Of a DNA stretch of 64,000 bases, positions 18,861 to 26,631 are shown in pieces. The notes under the pieces are model-generated. The model was given only the letters and a program-made list of their open reading frames with translations. It did not search any database and was not told the DNA's origin. Made by a program: the position numbers and the translations under genes. Source of the DNA: CADCVW01 sp964251385 (GTDB lineage: Bacteria; Pseudomonadota; Alphaproteobacteria; Sphingomonadales; Sphingomonadaceae); assembly GCA_964251385.1 (NCBI GenBank), contig CAXUJK010000001.1, positions 248,001 through 312,000 of the forward strand, written 5' to 3'. Each line of letters begins with the position of its first letter. The stretch's first letter is position 1.

Positions 18861-19244
18861 TCAGCCGAGCAGATGCGTCGTTCGGTGAAAGCCCGAGCCG
18901 TTGATGATCGGCTGAACGATGTCCGCCTTGGCGGCCTTGCGCGCGAGCTTGGGGTCGACCGGCGCGTCGAACATGACACCAAAGCGCTGCCCGCGCACCC
19001 AGGCGATCCGGCCTTCGACCTGGCCGATGTTGCGCAGTTCGATCGTGATGCGGTCGTCGATCGCGACGTCCGCGTCCGCGTCCGCCATCAGGCCGCCCGC
19101 CGACAAGTTGCGGACACGTACACTGAACGCGGGCGGGTTGCCGCCGCTCAAGGGGCGAAGGGTTGCCTGCAGGAACATGCTGTCGCGCGCATTGTCGCGG
19201 ACATGCGTTCCGCCGTCGGCTTCAGATGTCGCAAGTCCGTCCAC
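18861..19244 (-). CDS. PilZ domain protein
   Basis: A 127-residue protein with a PilZ-type beta-barrel: an N-terminal RDNAR region, the conserved NLSAGGLM (D/NxSxxG motif) near 44-51, and a GRIAWVRGQRFGVMFD strand pattern typical of the family. It may bind cyclic-di-GMP, but the usual RxxxR box is only partly recognisable (RDNARDSMF), so nucleotide binding is uncertain. GTG start at 19244. It ends 12 bases from the convergent DUF465 gene. Confidence 0.78.
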   Translation of the reverse strand: MDGLATSEADGGTHVRDNARDSMFLQATLRPLSGGNPPAFSVRVRNLSAGGLMADADADVAIDDRITIELRNIGQVEGRIAWVRGQRFGVMFDAPVDPKLARKAAKADIVQPIINGSGFHRTTHLLG

Positions 19245-19349
19245 GCGATTACCCCTTAAGGTCTGCGCCTGCGAAGCGGCGCGTCGATACTGCGGAGGAT
19301 AGCGGTGGCGCGGTTAACGGGTCGCTAATCCGCCGACCGGCCCGACGGA

Positions 19350-19802
19350 CTAATCCTCGCGCGACACCTTCTCGTGGCGTTCATGGCTTTCCTGCGCCTC
19401 CACCGTCATCGTCGCGACGGGGCGCGCTTCGAGGCGGGCCAGCGAGATCGGCTCGCCCGTGACTTCACAATAACCGTATTCGCCCGTGTCGATGCGGCGC
19501 AGCGCGGCGGTGATCTTGGCGATCAGCTTGCGCTGGCGATCGCGCGTGCGCAGCTCCAGGCTCCAGTCGGTCTCGCTCGAAGCGCGATCGGTGGCGTCGG
19601 GTTCGCGCAGCGTGTCGACCTGCAACTGCGCGAGCGTCAGCCGCGACTCCTCGACGATCGCTTCCCGCCACGTCGCCAGCTTGGCCCGGAAATAGGCCTG
19701 CTGCGCCGGCCCCATGAAGGCCTCGCCCGCATGCGGTCGGTAACCAGCCGCGAGCGGCGGCGCATCTTCCGGTTCGTCGAAGTCCTTGAACGCCGTGGCC
19801 AT
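19350..19802 (-). CDS. dksA: DksA/TraR-type RNA polymerase-binding protein with one zinc cysteine
   Basis: A secondary-channel regulator of RNA polymerase that works with ppGpp in the stringent response. The 150 residues show the coiled-coil region (KLATWREAIVEESRLTLAQL) with the acidic tip pattern DATDRAS, then GEYGYCEVTGEPISLARLEARP. Only the first of the four classical zinc cysteines is present (CEVT instead of CxxC, and TMTVEAQ instead of the second pair). ATG at 19802 is chosen; the open frame to 19991 lacks family similarity. Zinc-free DksA forms are known in alphaproteobacteria. Confidence 0.88.
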   Translation of the reverse strand: MATAFKDFDEPEDAPPLAAGYRPHAGEAFMGPAQQAYFRAKLATWREAIVEESRLTLAQLQVDTLREPDATDRASSETDWSLELRTRDRQRKLIAKITAALRRIDTGEYGYCEVTGEPISLARLEARPVATMTVEAQESHERHEKVSRED

Positions 19803-19913
19803 CACACCCTCCCGCAATCCGTTCCACGCGTACATGCGCGAACCGTAATTTGCTTCGCGCGTGCAGGCGTTTGACCCCCGTCTCCGCGCGCTTCCCCCTG
19901 GCCCGCGCCTTAG

Positions 19914-19931
19914 GCCCGGTACATACCGGGC
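19914..19931. promoter_or_regulatory. Candidate operator palindrome upstream of dksA
   Basis: GCCCGGTA and TACCGGGC form perfect 8-base arms around a CA centre, 112 bases upstream of the dksA start. The symmetry fits a dimeric regulator site; the regulator is unknown. It could also fold as a small hairpin in RNA. Confidence 0.35.
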
Positions 19932-20174
19932 ACAAGGCGGCTGGCGCAGCGGCGGACCCCATGCGCCCGCCGAACACGCCTTTATCGTCATTGGGTTAGC
20001 TTTCGCTGAACGCGAATCGGTCAGCGCCCACGCGAATGCGACGTTGCCATGTCCGGGACTTCCCGATGCGGCCCGTCTTAAAGGGCTGGCAAGGTCGTCG
20101 TGCCATAAACGGACAAGGTTCGGGTTTGGGGGGTCGCGGGGGTGGCTTTGGCGTCCGGAACTGGGTTAACGCCT

Positions 20175-20197
20175 TGCAATGTCATCGGGATATTGCA
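20175..20197. promoter_or_regulatory. Inverted repeat TGCAAT-N11-ATTGCA before the PEP-CTERM-like gene
   Basis: Six-base inverted arms separated by 11 bases, about 73 bases before the ATG. The left arm overlaps TTGCA, which with GG 12 bases upstream resembles the -12/-24 spacing of sigma-54 promoters, though the -24 box is poor. Both readings are tentative. Confidence 0.3.
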
Positions 20198-20269
20198 TGA
20201 CTTTGGGGGCAACCAGAGGCGGCGTGTCTACACATCGTCCCGGGACAACATCAACTAGGGTGTTCGATT

Positions 20270-21199
20270 ATGTCTGTTAAGATGGCTCTTGCGAAACTTT
20301 GTGCCTGTGCCTGCGGCGGTGCCGTCGTCGGCGGCGGCGCGGTGCACGTGGCCGAACAGCCCCGCCGCGCGGCGATCAGCAGCAAGTCGAGCGCGAAAAG
20401 CGCGCCCCGCAAGTACGTCGCCCCCCGCACGTACAAGCGCCGCGCCGCACCCAGGCGCTACGCCGCCGCCCGCCGCGACTGCGTCGTCACCCCCGGCCAG
20501 TCGGTCACGACCCGCACGGTCAGCTACCAGCCCGCGCCGCTCCCGGTCGCGAACGTTCCCTACTTCCCCGACAACGGCGATTTCGGCAGCCCCGGAGGCG
20601 GCTTCGGCGGTCCGAGCGTCGGGATCGGCGGCAGCGGCGGAGTGGGCATCGGCGGCGGCTTCTTCTCCGGCGGCTTCTTCGGCGGCAGCGGCGGAACGTC
20701 GGTGTTCACCGCGTCCACGTCGACTTCGACGGGCGGCGCGATCGTCGATGTGTCTACTGGCGACGTGACCACTGGACCTGTTACTACTGGGCCTGTGTCG
20801 GTGGTCACCGGTCCTGTGACGACCGGACCTACGACGGTGACGACTGGATCGACCACAGTCACGACTGGTCCAACGACTGTCACGACCGGCGACACTACCC
20901 TGACGACCGGACCGATTACGATCGACAATGACAACAACGTGTCGAGTTCGACCTCGTCATCGACAAGCTCATCTTCTTCCACGAGTTCCTCATCGTCTAC
21001 GAGTTCATCGACGACGTCGTCAGGCAGCAGCTTCGGCACCCCGACGCCGCCCGTGACGCCTCCGGACACGCCGCCGCCTCCGAGCCCGCCGACGCCGCCG
21101 ACCGAGGTTCCCGCTCCGCCGATGGTGATCCTGTTCGGTCTCGCCGCCGCGGCGCTGGTCGCACGGCGCGGGTTGAAGCGGACACCCGCCGCGGCCTGA
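20270..21199 (+). CDS. PEP-CTERM-like repetitive surface protein
   Basis: A 309-residue low-complexity protein. An Ala/Gly-rich N terminus is followed by a basic region, Gly-rich repeats (100-140), a tandem block of TTGP/TVTTG units at about 170-225, a Ser/Thr run of about 30 residues, and a Pro-rich stretch. The C terminus is VPAPP, a membrane segment of about 15 residues and ARRGLKR, which matches the sorting-signal plan of PEP-CTERM proteins in sphingomonads. These proteins are normally cleaved by an exosortase and linked to extracellular polysaccharide. The N-terminal signal is unusual because it includes CACACGG. No exosortase gene is in the window. Confidence 0.72.
   Translation: MSVKMALAKLCACACGGAVVGGGAVHVAEQPRRAAISSKSSAKSAPRKYVAPRTYKRRAAPRRYAAARRDCVVTPGQSVTTRTVSYQPAPLPVANVPYFPDNGDFGSPGGGFGGPSVGIGGSGGVGIGGGFFSGGFFGGSGGTSVFTASTSTSTGGAIVDVSTGDVTTGPVTTGPVSVVTGPVTTGPTTVTTGSTTVTTGPTTVTTGDTTLTTGPITIDNDNNVSSSTSSSTSSSSSTSSSSSTSSSTTSSGSSFGTPTPPVTPPDTPPPPSPPTPPTEVPAPPMVILFGLAAAALVARRGLKRTPAAA
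20765..20930 (+). repeat. Degenerate tandem repeat coding for TTGP-type units
   Basis: Several imperfect copies of a 12-18 base unit built around ACTGG(A/T)CC, ACGAC(T/C)GG and variants encode repeated TTGPVTTGP and TTVTTG motifs within the PEP-CTERM-like gene. Copy number could vary between strains by slippage. It is protein-coding, not a CRISPR. Confidence 0.7.
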
Positions 21200-21222
21200 C
21201 TTCGGGCCGTTCGATTTCTACA

Positions 21223-21253
21223 GGGCCGGTGGGAGAGATCCCGCCGGCCCTTT
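21223..21253 (+). terminator. Rho-independent terminator after the PEP-CTERM-like gene
   Basis: GGGCCGGTGGG and CCCGCCGGCCC-type arms pair around a short AGAGAT loop and are followed by TTT. It lies 23 bases after the stop codon and before surE. Confidence 0.75.
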
Positions 21254-21285
21254 CCGTTGCAGCGGCGTGCGCGTAGCAGGCGGCG

Positions 21286-22056
21286 ATGCGCATCCTCCTG
21301 ACCAACGACGACGGCATCGCCGCACGCGGACTCGCCTTCCTCGAAAGGATCGCGCGCGCTTTGTCGGACGACGTGTGGATCGTCGCGCCCGCCGACGAGC
21401 AATCGGGCGCGGGTCATTCGCTCACGCTCACCGTTCCCGTCCGCCTGCGGCAGCTCGGCGAACGCCGCTTCGCGGTGCGCGGCACGCCGACCGACGCGGT
21501 CATGATGGCGGTCGCGCACATCATGAAGGATCATCGTCCCGACCTGATCCTTTCCGGCGTCAACCGCGGCGCGAACCTGGCGGAGGACGTCACCTATTCC
21601 GGAACCGTGTCCGCGGCGATGGAAGGCGCGCTCGCGGGCATCCCGTCGATCGCGCTGAGCCAGAGCTATGCCCGGCAAGGCATGGGCGACACCGTTTCGT
21701 TCGCCGCGGCCGAAGCCTGGGCGGAACGGGTCCTGAAACCCTTGATCGCGGCCCCGTTCGCGCCGCGCACGCTGGTCAACGTCAACTTCCCGGCATGCGG
21801 CCCGGACGACGTGCGCGGCATCCGCGTCGCGCGCCAGGGCTTGCGCGACTACGGTCGCCTCAAGATCGAACGACGCACGGACACGCGCGGGTTCGACTAT
21901 TTCTGGTTCGGGCTGGGCGAGATGATCGAAACGCCGACCCATGCGACCGACCTGGAAGCGGTCGCCGACGGCTATGTCGCGGTCACCCCGCTTCACCTCG
22001 ACCTGACGCACGACGCGTCGATGGCGTCGCTCGCCGCGCTTTACGCAAAGGCCTGA
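21286..22056 (+). CDS. surE: 5'/3'-nucleotidase SurE
   Basis: Metal-dependent phosphatase that removes phosphate from nucleoside monophosphates and short polyphosphates, linked to stationary-phase survival. The 256 residues start with the signature ILLTNDDGI at 3-11, where DD binds metal. LILSGVNRGANLAEDVTYSGTVSAA near 85-110 is the second metal and phosphate motif. It is followed 7 bases later by a potassium channel gene. Confidence 0.95.
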   Translation: MRILLTNDDGIAARGLAFLERIARALSDDVWIVAPADEQSGAGHSLTLTVPVRLRQLGERRFAVRGTPTDAVMMAVAHIMKDHRPDLILSGVNRGANLAEDVTYSGTVSAAMEGALAGIPSIALSQSYARQGMGDTVSFAAAEAWAERVLKPLIAAPFAPRTLVNVNFPACGPDDVRGIRVARQGLRDYGRLKIERRTDTRGFDYFWFGLGEMIETPTHATDLEAVADGYVAVTPLHLDLTHDASMASLAALYAKA

Positions 22057-22063
22057 TGCGGCG

Positions 22064-23089
22064 GTGAAGATCCCCCGCGTCCCCGAAGACGCCGTCGCCC
22101 CGCTCCGGCGACGCGCGCCGCAGTCCGGGTGGCGGCAGCTCGGCATCCGCGCCGCGCTCGCGCTCGGCATGATCGGGGTCGTGCTGCTGACGCTGTGGCT
22201 CGACCGCGACGGCCTCAAGGACCAGATCGACGGTTCGATCAGCTTCGTTGACGTCGTCTACTTCACCGCCGTCACGATCACGTCGGTCGGCTATGGCGAC
22301 ATCGTTCCGGTGACCGACCGGGCCAAGCTGATCGATACCTTCTTCATCACGCCCATCCGGCTGTTCGTGTGGCTGCTGTTCCTCGGCACCGCGTACGACT
22401 TCCTGCTAAGGGGCTGGTGGGACAAACGGCGGATGCGCATGATCCAGAACAATCTGCATGGCCACTACGTCCTGATCGGCTACGGCAAGACCGGGCGGCA
22501 GGCCGCGGCCGAGCTGATGGCGCGGGGCACCGAGGCCACGCGCATCGTCATCGTCGACAAGGACGCGGACGCGTTGAAGGCCGCGTCGTCGATCGGACTC
22601 GCCACCCTCGAAGGCGACGCGACGCGGGACGCGGTGCTCGAAGCCGTCAAGATCGACCGCGCCGCCGCGATGATCGTCGCCGCCGGACGCGACGACACGT
22701 CGATCCTGATCGTGCTGACGACACGGCAGCACAGCCGCTCCATCCCGATCAGCGTCACGATCCGCGCGCAGGACAACGAGGACCTGGCGCAGCAGGCGGG
22801 CGCGACCACCGTCATCAACCCGGTGAGCTTCAGCGGGCTGCTGCTCGCCGGATCGACGCACGGACCGCACATCGCCGATTACCTCAGCGACCTGGCGTCG
22901 AGCAGCGGCAGCGTCATCCTGACCGAACGGCTCGCGCATGCCTCCGACGTCGGCCGCCCCTTGCGCGACTGCGGGCCGGGGGTCGGCCTGCGCATCTACC
23001 GCGACGGCGTCCCGCTCGGCTTCGAGGACGCGCGCACGGGCCGGGTGGAGGAAGGCGACATCATCGTCGAGGCGCTGCCGAACGGTTAG
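22064..23089 (+). CDS. Potassium channel with RCK (TrkA-N) domain
   Basis: A 341-residue ion channel subunit. Two membrane segments (about 27-45 and 100-118) flank a pore helix and the K+ selectivity filter TSVGYGD at 73-79. A cytosolic RCK domain follows with the Rossmann motif GYGKTGRQAA and a TrkA-C-like C-terminal part. This is the MthK/Kch architecture. GTG start at 22064, chosen as the first start after the surE stop and before the N-terminal basic region. The gating ligand cannot be read from sequence. Confidence 0.9.
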   Translation: MKIPRVPEDAVAPLRRRAPQSGWRQLGIRAALALGMIGVVLLTLWLDRDGLKDQIDGSISFVDVVYFTAVTITSVGYGDIVPVTDRAKLIDTFFITPIRLFVWLLFLGTAYDFLLRGWWDKRRMRMIQNNLHGHYVLIGYGKTGRQAAAELMARGTEATRIVIVDKDADALKAASSIGLATLEGDATRDAVLEAVKIDRAAAMIVAAGRDDTSILIVLTTRQHSRSIPISVTIRAQDNEDLAQQAGATTVINPVSFSGLLLAGSTHGPHIADYLSDLASSSGSVILTERLAHASDVGRPLRDCGPGVGLRIYRDGVPLGFEDARTGRVEEGDIIVEALPNG

Positions 23090-23136
23090 TCCGGGTTGGC
23101 AAATCGCGGCAAATGCGCCTATGTCGCACGTCTCCC

Positions 23137-24477
23137 ATGCTCACCACCCTCCCCTCCGCGCCGCGCATCGGCATGGTGTCGCTCGGCTGTCCCAAGGCGC
23201 TGGTCGACAGCGAGCGCATCCTGACCAAGCTGCGGTCGGACGGCTACGCGCTCAGCCCCGATTACGCCGGCGCCGATGTCGTGCTCGTCAACACATGCGG
23301 TTTTCTCGATTCCGCCAAGGAGGAGAGTTTGGAGGCGATCGGAGAAGCGATCGCGGAGAACGGCCGTGTCATCGTCACCGGGTGCCTAGGGCGCGAAGCC
23401 GACATGATTCGCGCGCGCTTCCCGCAGGTGCTCGCGATCAGCGGGGCGCATCAGTACGAGGCGGTCGTCGGCGCGGTGCACGACGCCGCGCCCGTTCCGC
23501 CGTCGCCATACCTCAACCTGGTGCCGGACGGCGGGCTGAAGCTCACGCCGCGCCACTACAGCTACCTTAAGATTTCCGAAGGCTGCAATCACCGGTGCAG
23601 CTTCTGCATCATCCCGTCGATGCGCGGCGACCTCGTCAGCCGCCGCCCGGACGCCATCCTGCGCGAGGCGGAAAAGCTGGTCGCTGCAGGGACGAAGGAA
23701 CTGCTCGTCATCAGCCAGGACACGTCGGCGTATGGCGTCGACATGAAGCAGCGTATCTGGCCGTGGAAGGACCGCGAAGTCGCGCCCGACCTGACGAGCC
23801 TCGCGCGCGAGCTCGGCAGGCTGGGCGCTTGGGTCCGGCTCCACTACGTCTACCCCTACCCGCACGTCGACCGCGTCATTCCGCTGATGGCGGACGGACT
23901 CGTGCTGCCCTATCTCGACATCCCGTTTCAGCATGCAAGCCCGTCCGTCCTGCGCGCGATGCGTCGGCCAGCGAACGAGGTCAAAGTGCTCGGACGCCTG
24001 CAAGCGTGGCGGCAGCAGGTGCCGGACATCGCGATCCGATCCTCGTTCGTGGTCGGTTTTCCGGGCGAGACCGAGGCCGACTTCCAATACCTCATGGACT
24101 GGCTCGTCGAGGCGCAGCTCGACCGCGTCGGCGCGTTCCGCTTCGAACCCGTCGCGGGCGCGGCGGCGAACGACCTGGGCGATCACGTGCCCGAGGAGGT
24201 CAAGGAGGAACGCTACGTCCGCCTGATGGAGCTGACCGCAGGCATTTCCGCCGCCAAGCTCGCCGCAAAGGTCGGACGAACGATCGACGTCATCATCGAC
24301 GAGGTGGACGCGGACGGCGGCGCGACGGGGCGGTCGAAGGCCGACGCGCCCGAGATCGACGGTCAGGTCCAGTTGCGCGATGCCTACGGAGCCAAGCCGG
24401 GCGACATCGTCGCCGTGCGGGTCGAGGACGCCGACGAGCACGATCTCTACGCCGCGCCTCTGGCGGTGGCCGCGTGA
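23137..24477 (+). CDS. rimO: Ribosomal protein S12 methylthiotransferase RimO
   Basis: Radical-SAM enzyme that adds a methylthio group to the conserved aspartate of ribosomal protein S12. The 446-residue length suits the family. The N-terminal UPF0004 domain has VSLGCPKALVDSE and VNTCGFLDSAKEE, which supply three cysteines for the second cluster. The radical-SAM CxxxCxxC is at Cys150-Cys154-Cys157 (GCNHRCSFC). A C-terminal TRAM-like region follows. Another in-frame ATG at 23113 would add eight residues. The stop overlaps the next GTG (GTGA). Confidence 0.95.
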   Translation: MLTTLPSAPRIGMVSLGCPKALVDSERILTKLRSDGYALSPDYAGADVVLVNTCGFLDSAKEESLEAIGEAIAENGRVIVTGCLGREADMIRARFPQVLAISGAHQYEAVVGAVHDAAPVPPSPYLNLVPDGGLKLTPRHYSYLKISEGCNHRCSFCIIPSMRGDLVSRRPDAILREAEKLVAAGTKELLVISQDTSAYGVDMKQRIWPWKDREVAPDLTSLARELGRLGAWVRLHYVYPYPHVDRVIPLMADGLVLPYLDIPFQHASPSVLRAMRRPANEVKVLGRLQAWRQQVPDIAIRSSFVVGFPGETEADFQYLMDWLVEAQLDRVGAFRFEPVAGAAANDLGDHVPEEVKEERYVRLMELTAGISAAKLAAKVGRTIDVIIDEVDADGGATGRSKADAPEIDGQVQLRDAYGAKPGDIVAVRVEDADEHDLYAAPLAVAA

Positions 24478-25859
24478 AGGACCTGTTGCGGGCTGACCGC
24501 GATCAGCCGGCGACTCCGTTGGTGGTCGTCGACAAGGCCGGTTTCGCCGGCTGGCTCAACACGCAGCCTTCCGAGATGCGCGCGGCCGTCGCCGCGCAAA
24601 GATTCGAGGGCGCGGCCGACACGATCGCGTTCCTACCGGATGCCGGACCCGACGGCATTCCGGTGGCGGTGGGTGTCGCCGATGCCGCGAACATGGAGCC
24701 GTGGTGTCTGGCCAAGGCGGCGGAAAGGCTTGCCGCCGGAACGTATCGCCTGGAAACGGGCTCGCCCGGCCAGGCCACGCTCGGATGGCTTCTCGCGCAG
24801 TACCGCTTCGATCGCTACAAGGCGGCGGACACCACCGGCGCGCGCATCCTGCTGACGCGCGAGGTCGCCGCCATCGATGCCCGCACCGCCGAAGCGGAAG
24901 CCGTGTCGCTCGTCCGCGACCTCGTCAACACGCCCGCCGCGGACATGGGGCCGCAGCAGCTGGAGGACGCGTGCGTTGTGGCCGCGAAGGATTTCGGCGC
25001 GACCGTCGCCGTCACGCGCGGCGACGCGCTGGAACGCGAGTACCCGATGGTCGCCGCCGTCGGGCGTGCCGCGACCCCGCCCTACGCGCCGCGGATGATC
25101 GAGCTCGAATGGGGCGACCCGGCGCATCCGCGGATCGCGATCGTCGGCAAGGGGGTCAGTTTCGATTCGGGCGGGCTCGACATCAAGCCCGCCTCGGGCA
25201 TGCGGTTGATGAAGAAGGACATGGGCGGCGCGGCGCACGCGATCGCGTTGGCCCGGCTGGTCATGGGCGCCCGCCTGCCCGTGCGGCTCCATCTGCTGAT
25301 CCCGGCGGCGGAAAACGCGATCGCGGGTGATGCGTTTCGGCCCGGCGACATCTTGCGCAGCCGCGCCGGCCTGTCCGTCGAGATCCACAACACTGACGCG
25401 GAGGGACGCCTGCTCCTCGCCGACGCATTGTCCCGCGCGGGCGAAAGCGCGCCCGAGCTGACGATCGACTTCGCCACGCTGACGGGCGCGGCGCGCACCG
25501 CGCTGGGTCCCGATCTGCCCGCTCTTTTCTGCGACGATGATGCGCTTGCCTCCGCACTGCTCGATGCGGGCATGAAGGAAGCCGATCCCATGTGGCGGCT
25601 ACCGCTCTGGCCGGGCTACGCGGACATGCTGAAGTCGGACGTCGCCGACCTGTCCAACGCATCGGACAGCGCGTTCGCAGGTGCGGTCACCGCCGCGTTG
25701 TTCTTGAAACGCTTCGTCTCCGACGGGGCGGCGTGGGCGCACGTCGACACGTTCGCGTGGATGCCCGCCGACAAGCCCGGACGTCCCAAAGGTGGCGAGG
25801 CGCTCGGCCTGCGCGCGGCGTGGCGGACGTTGCGCCTTCGGTACGGGCCCGTACGCTGA
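24474..25859 (+). CDS. M17 family leucyl aminopeptidase
   Basis: Dizinc cytosolic aminopeptidase of 461 residues. The catalytic core is evident: KGVSFDSGGLDIKPASGMRLMKKDMGGAA and the signature NTDAEGRL at residues 306-313, with SFDSGG and KKDMGG providing metal ligands and the active Lys/Arg. The N-terminal domain is shorter and less conserved than in PepA, as in many alphaproteobacterial M17 proteins. GTG start at 24474 overlaps the rimO stop, indicating translational coupling. Confidence 0.93.
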   Translation: MKDLLRADRDQPATPLVVVDKAGFAGWLNTQPSEMRAAVAAQRFEGAADTIAFLPDAGPDGIPVAVGVADAANMEPWCLAKAAERLAAGTYRLETGSPGQATLGWLLAQYRFDRYKAADTTGARILLTREVAAIDARTAEAEAVSLVRDLVNTPAADMGPQQLEDACVVAAKDFGATVAVTRGDALEREYPMVAAVGRAATPPYAPRMIELEWGDPAHPRIAIVGKGVSFDSGGLDIKPASGMRLMKKDMGGAAHAIALARLVMGARLPVRLHLLIPAAENAIAGDAFRPGDILRSRAGLSVEIHNTDAEGRLLLADALSRAGESAPELTIDFATLTGAARTALGPDLPALFCDDDALASALLDAGMKEADPMWRLPLWPGYADMLKSDVADLSNASDSAFAGAVTAALFLKRFVSDGAAWAHVDTFAWMPADKPGRPKGGEALGLRAAWRTLRLRYGPVR

Positions 25860-25970
25860 CCCCCGAACGACCCGTGACGGACCGCCTTATTCATTTCGGT
25901 GCGCAACCAATTCCCTCCTCGACCGGTTCTTCTCCCACGGCGAACGATCCGTGGACGAGAGGCGATTTCG

Positions 25971-26333
25971 GTGTCCGACACTACGTTAAGCGGCTGGATG
26001 AAGACGTTGATCGGCTATGTCCGCTCGGGTCAGCCCGACCTGACGAACCGCCAGATGGCGCTGCTTCTTCTCGTCTACCTGACGCCCGGGCCTCACACGG
26101 TGCGCGGGCTGGCGCGCGTGCTGGGCGTGTCGAAGCCAGTGATAACGCGGGCCTTGAACACGCTGGGCGGACTTGGCTATCTCCGCCGGGAGCGCGATCA
26201 GGCCGATCGCCGCAACGTCTTCGTGGCGCAAACGGACACCGGGGCGACTTTTCTTGAAGGATTCGGACGCAACCTCACCGGCGAGCCGCTTCGACGCGTC
26301 GTGGGACTCGGCCCCCTCCTCGCCGCAAGCTAG
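25971..26333 (+). CDS. MarR family winged-helix regulator
   Basis: A 120-residue protein with a winged-helix DNA-binding region: TNRQMALLLLVYLTPGPHTVRGLARVLGVSKPVITRALNTLGGLGYLRRERDQADRR, whose DRR wing matches MarR proteins. The start is GTG at 25971 after GAGAGG; upstream in-frame starts add a basic, non-conserved leader. It lies 111 bases after the aminopeptidase and directly before the shortened NlpC/P60-like gene. The ligand and targets are unknown. Confidence 0.82.
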   Translation: MSDTTLSGWMKTLIGYVRSGQPDLTNRQMALLLLVYLTPGPHTVRGLARVLGVSKPVITRALNTLGGLGYLRRERDQADRRNVFVAQTDTGATFLEGFGRNLTGEPLRRVVGLGPLLAAS

Positions 26334-26361
26334 ACGGTTCAAGCTTTCGCAGCGTTCGTCG

Positions 26362-26631
26362 TTGCCCGATCCGGCGCTCAACGCCTACCGAGACGATCTG
26401 GCGGATGTGGCACTGGCGGGTCGCGTGATCGCGTCGCACTATGCCGAGCCGGTAATAAGAAGTTGTGTGTCGCCGGCATCGATCACAGCGGATGCGGACG
26501 CGACGATCCCGGTGGGTGTGATTGCGCCTGATGATGCGTTCGCGCTGCTCGACTGCTCGCGTGGGCGTGCTTGGGGCTATGTCGTGGCAACGCACCGCGT
26601 CGGCTATGTCGACGAGGACGCGCTGGCCTAG
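26362..26631 (+). pseudogene. Truncated NlpC/P60-type protein: SH3-like domain only
   Basis: Frame beginning LPDPALNAYRDDLADVALAG, the usual N terminus of sphingomonad C40 (NlpC/P60) peptidoglycan hydrolases with an SH3-type domain, continues through GRVIASHYAEPV, a GVIAPDDAFALLDCSRGRAWGYV segment and ends at residue 89 with GYVDEDALA. The catalytic cysteine-histidine peptidase domain that normally follows is absent; the stop is one base from the convergent mltG gene. The start is probably TTG at 26362, 28 bases after the MarR stop, with no convincing ribosome-binding site. It may be a remnant or a small SH3 protein. Confidence 0.6.

Larger units (their letters stand above)
19803..20269. other. 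Intergenic region between dksA and the PEP-CTERM-like gene
   Basis: No coding sequence is supported in these 467 bases. It contains the divergent control regions of both neighbours, a perfect 8-bp palindrome at 19914-19931 and an inverted repeat TGCAAT/ATTGCA at 20175-20197. Short open frames here lack ribosome-binding sites and family features. Confidence 0.6.

Noticed and set aside
20765..20930. Short repeated units that could suggest a CRISPR array
   Set aside because: Units are irregular, in frame and encode TTGP motifs; there are no constant-length spacers and no cas genes.
20560..22218. Minus-strand open frame of about 550 codons across the PEP-CTERM-like gene and surE
   Set aside because: It is opposite two better-supported genes and is rich in Pro, Val and Arg from the complementary strand of repeats.
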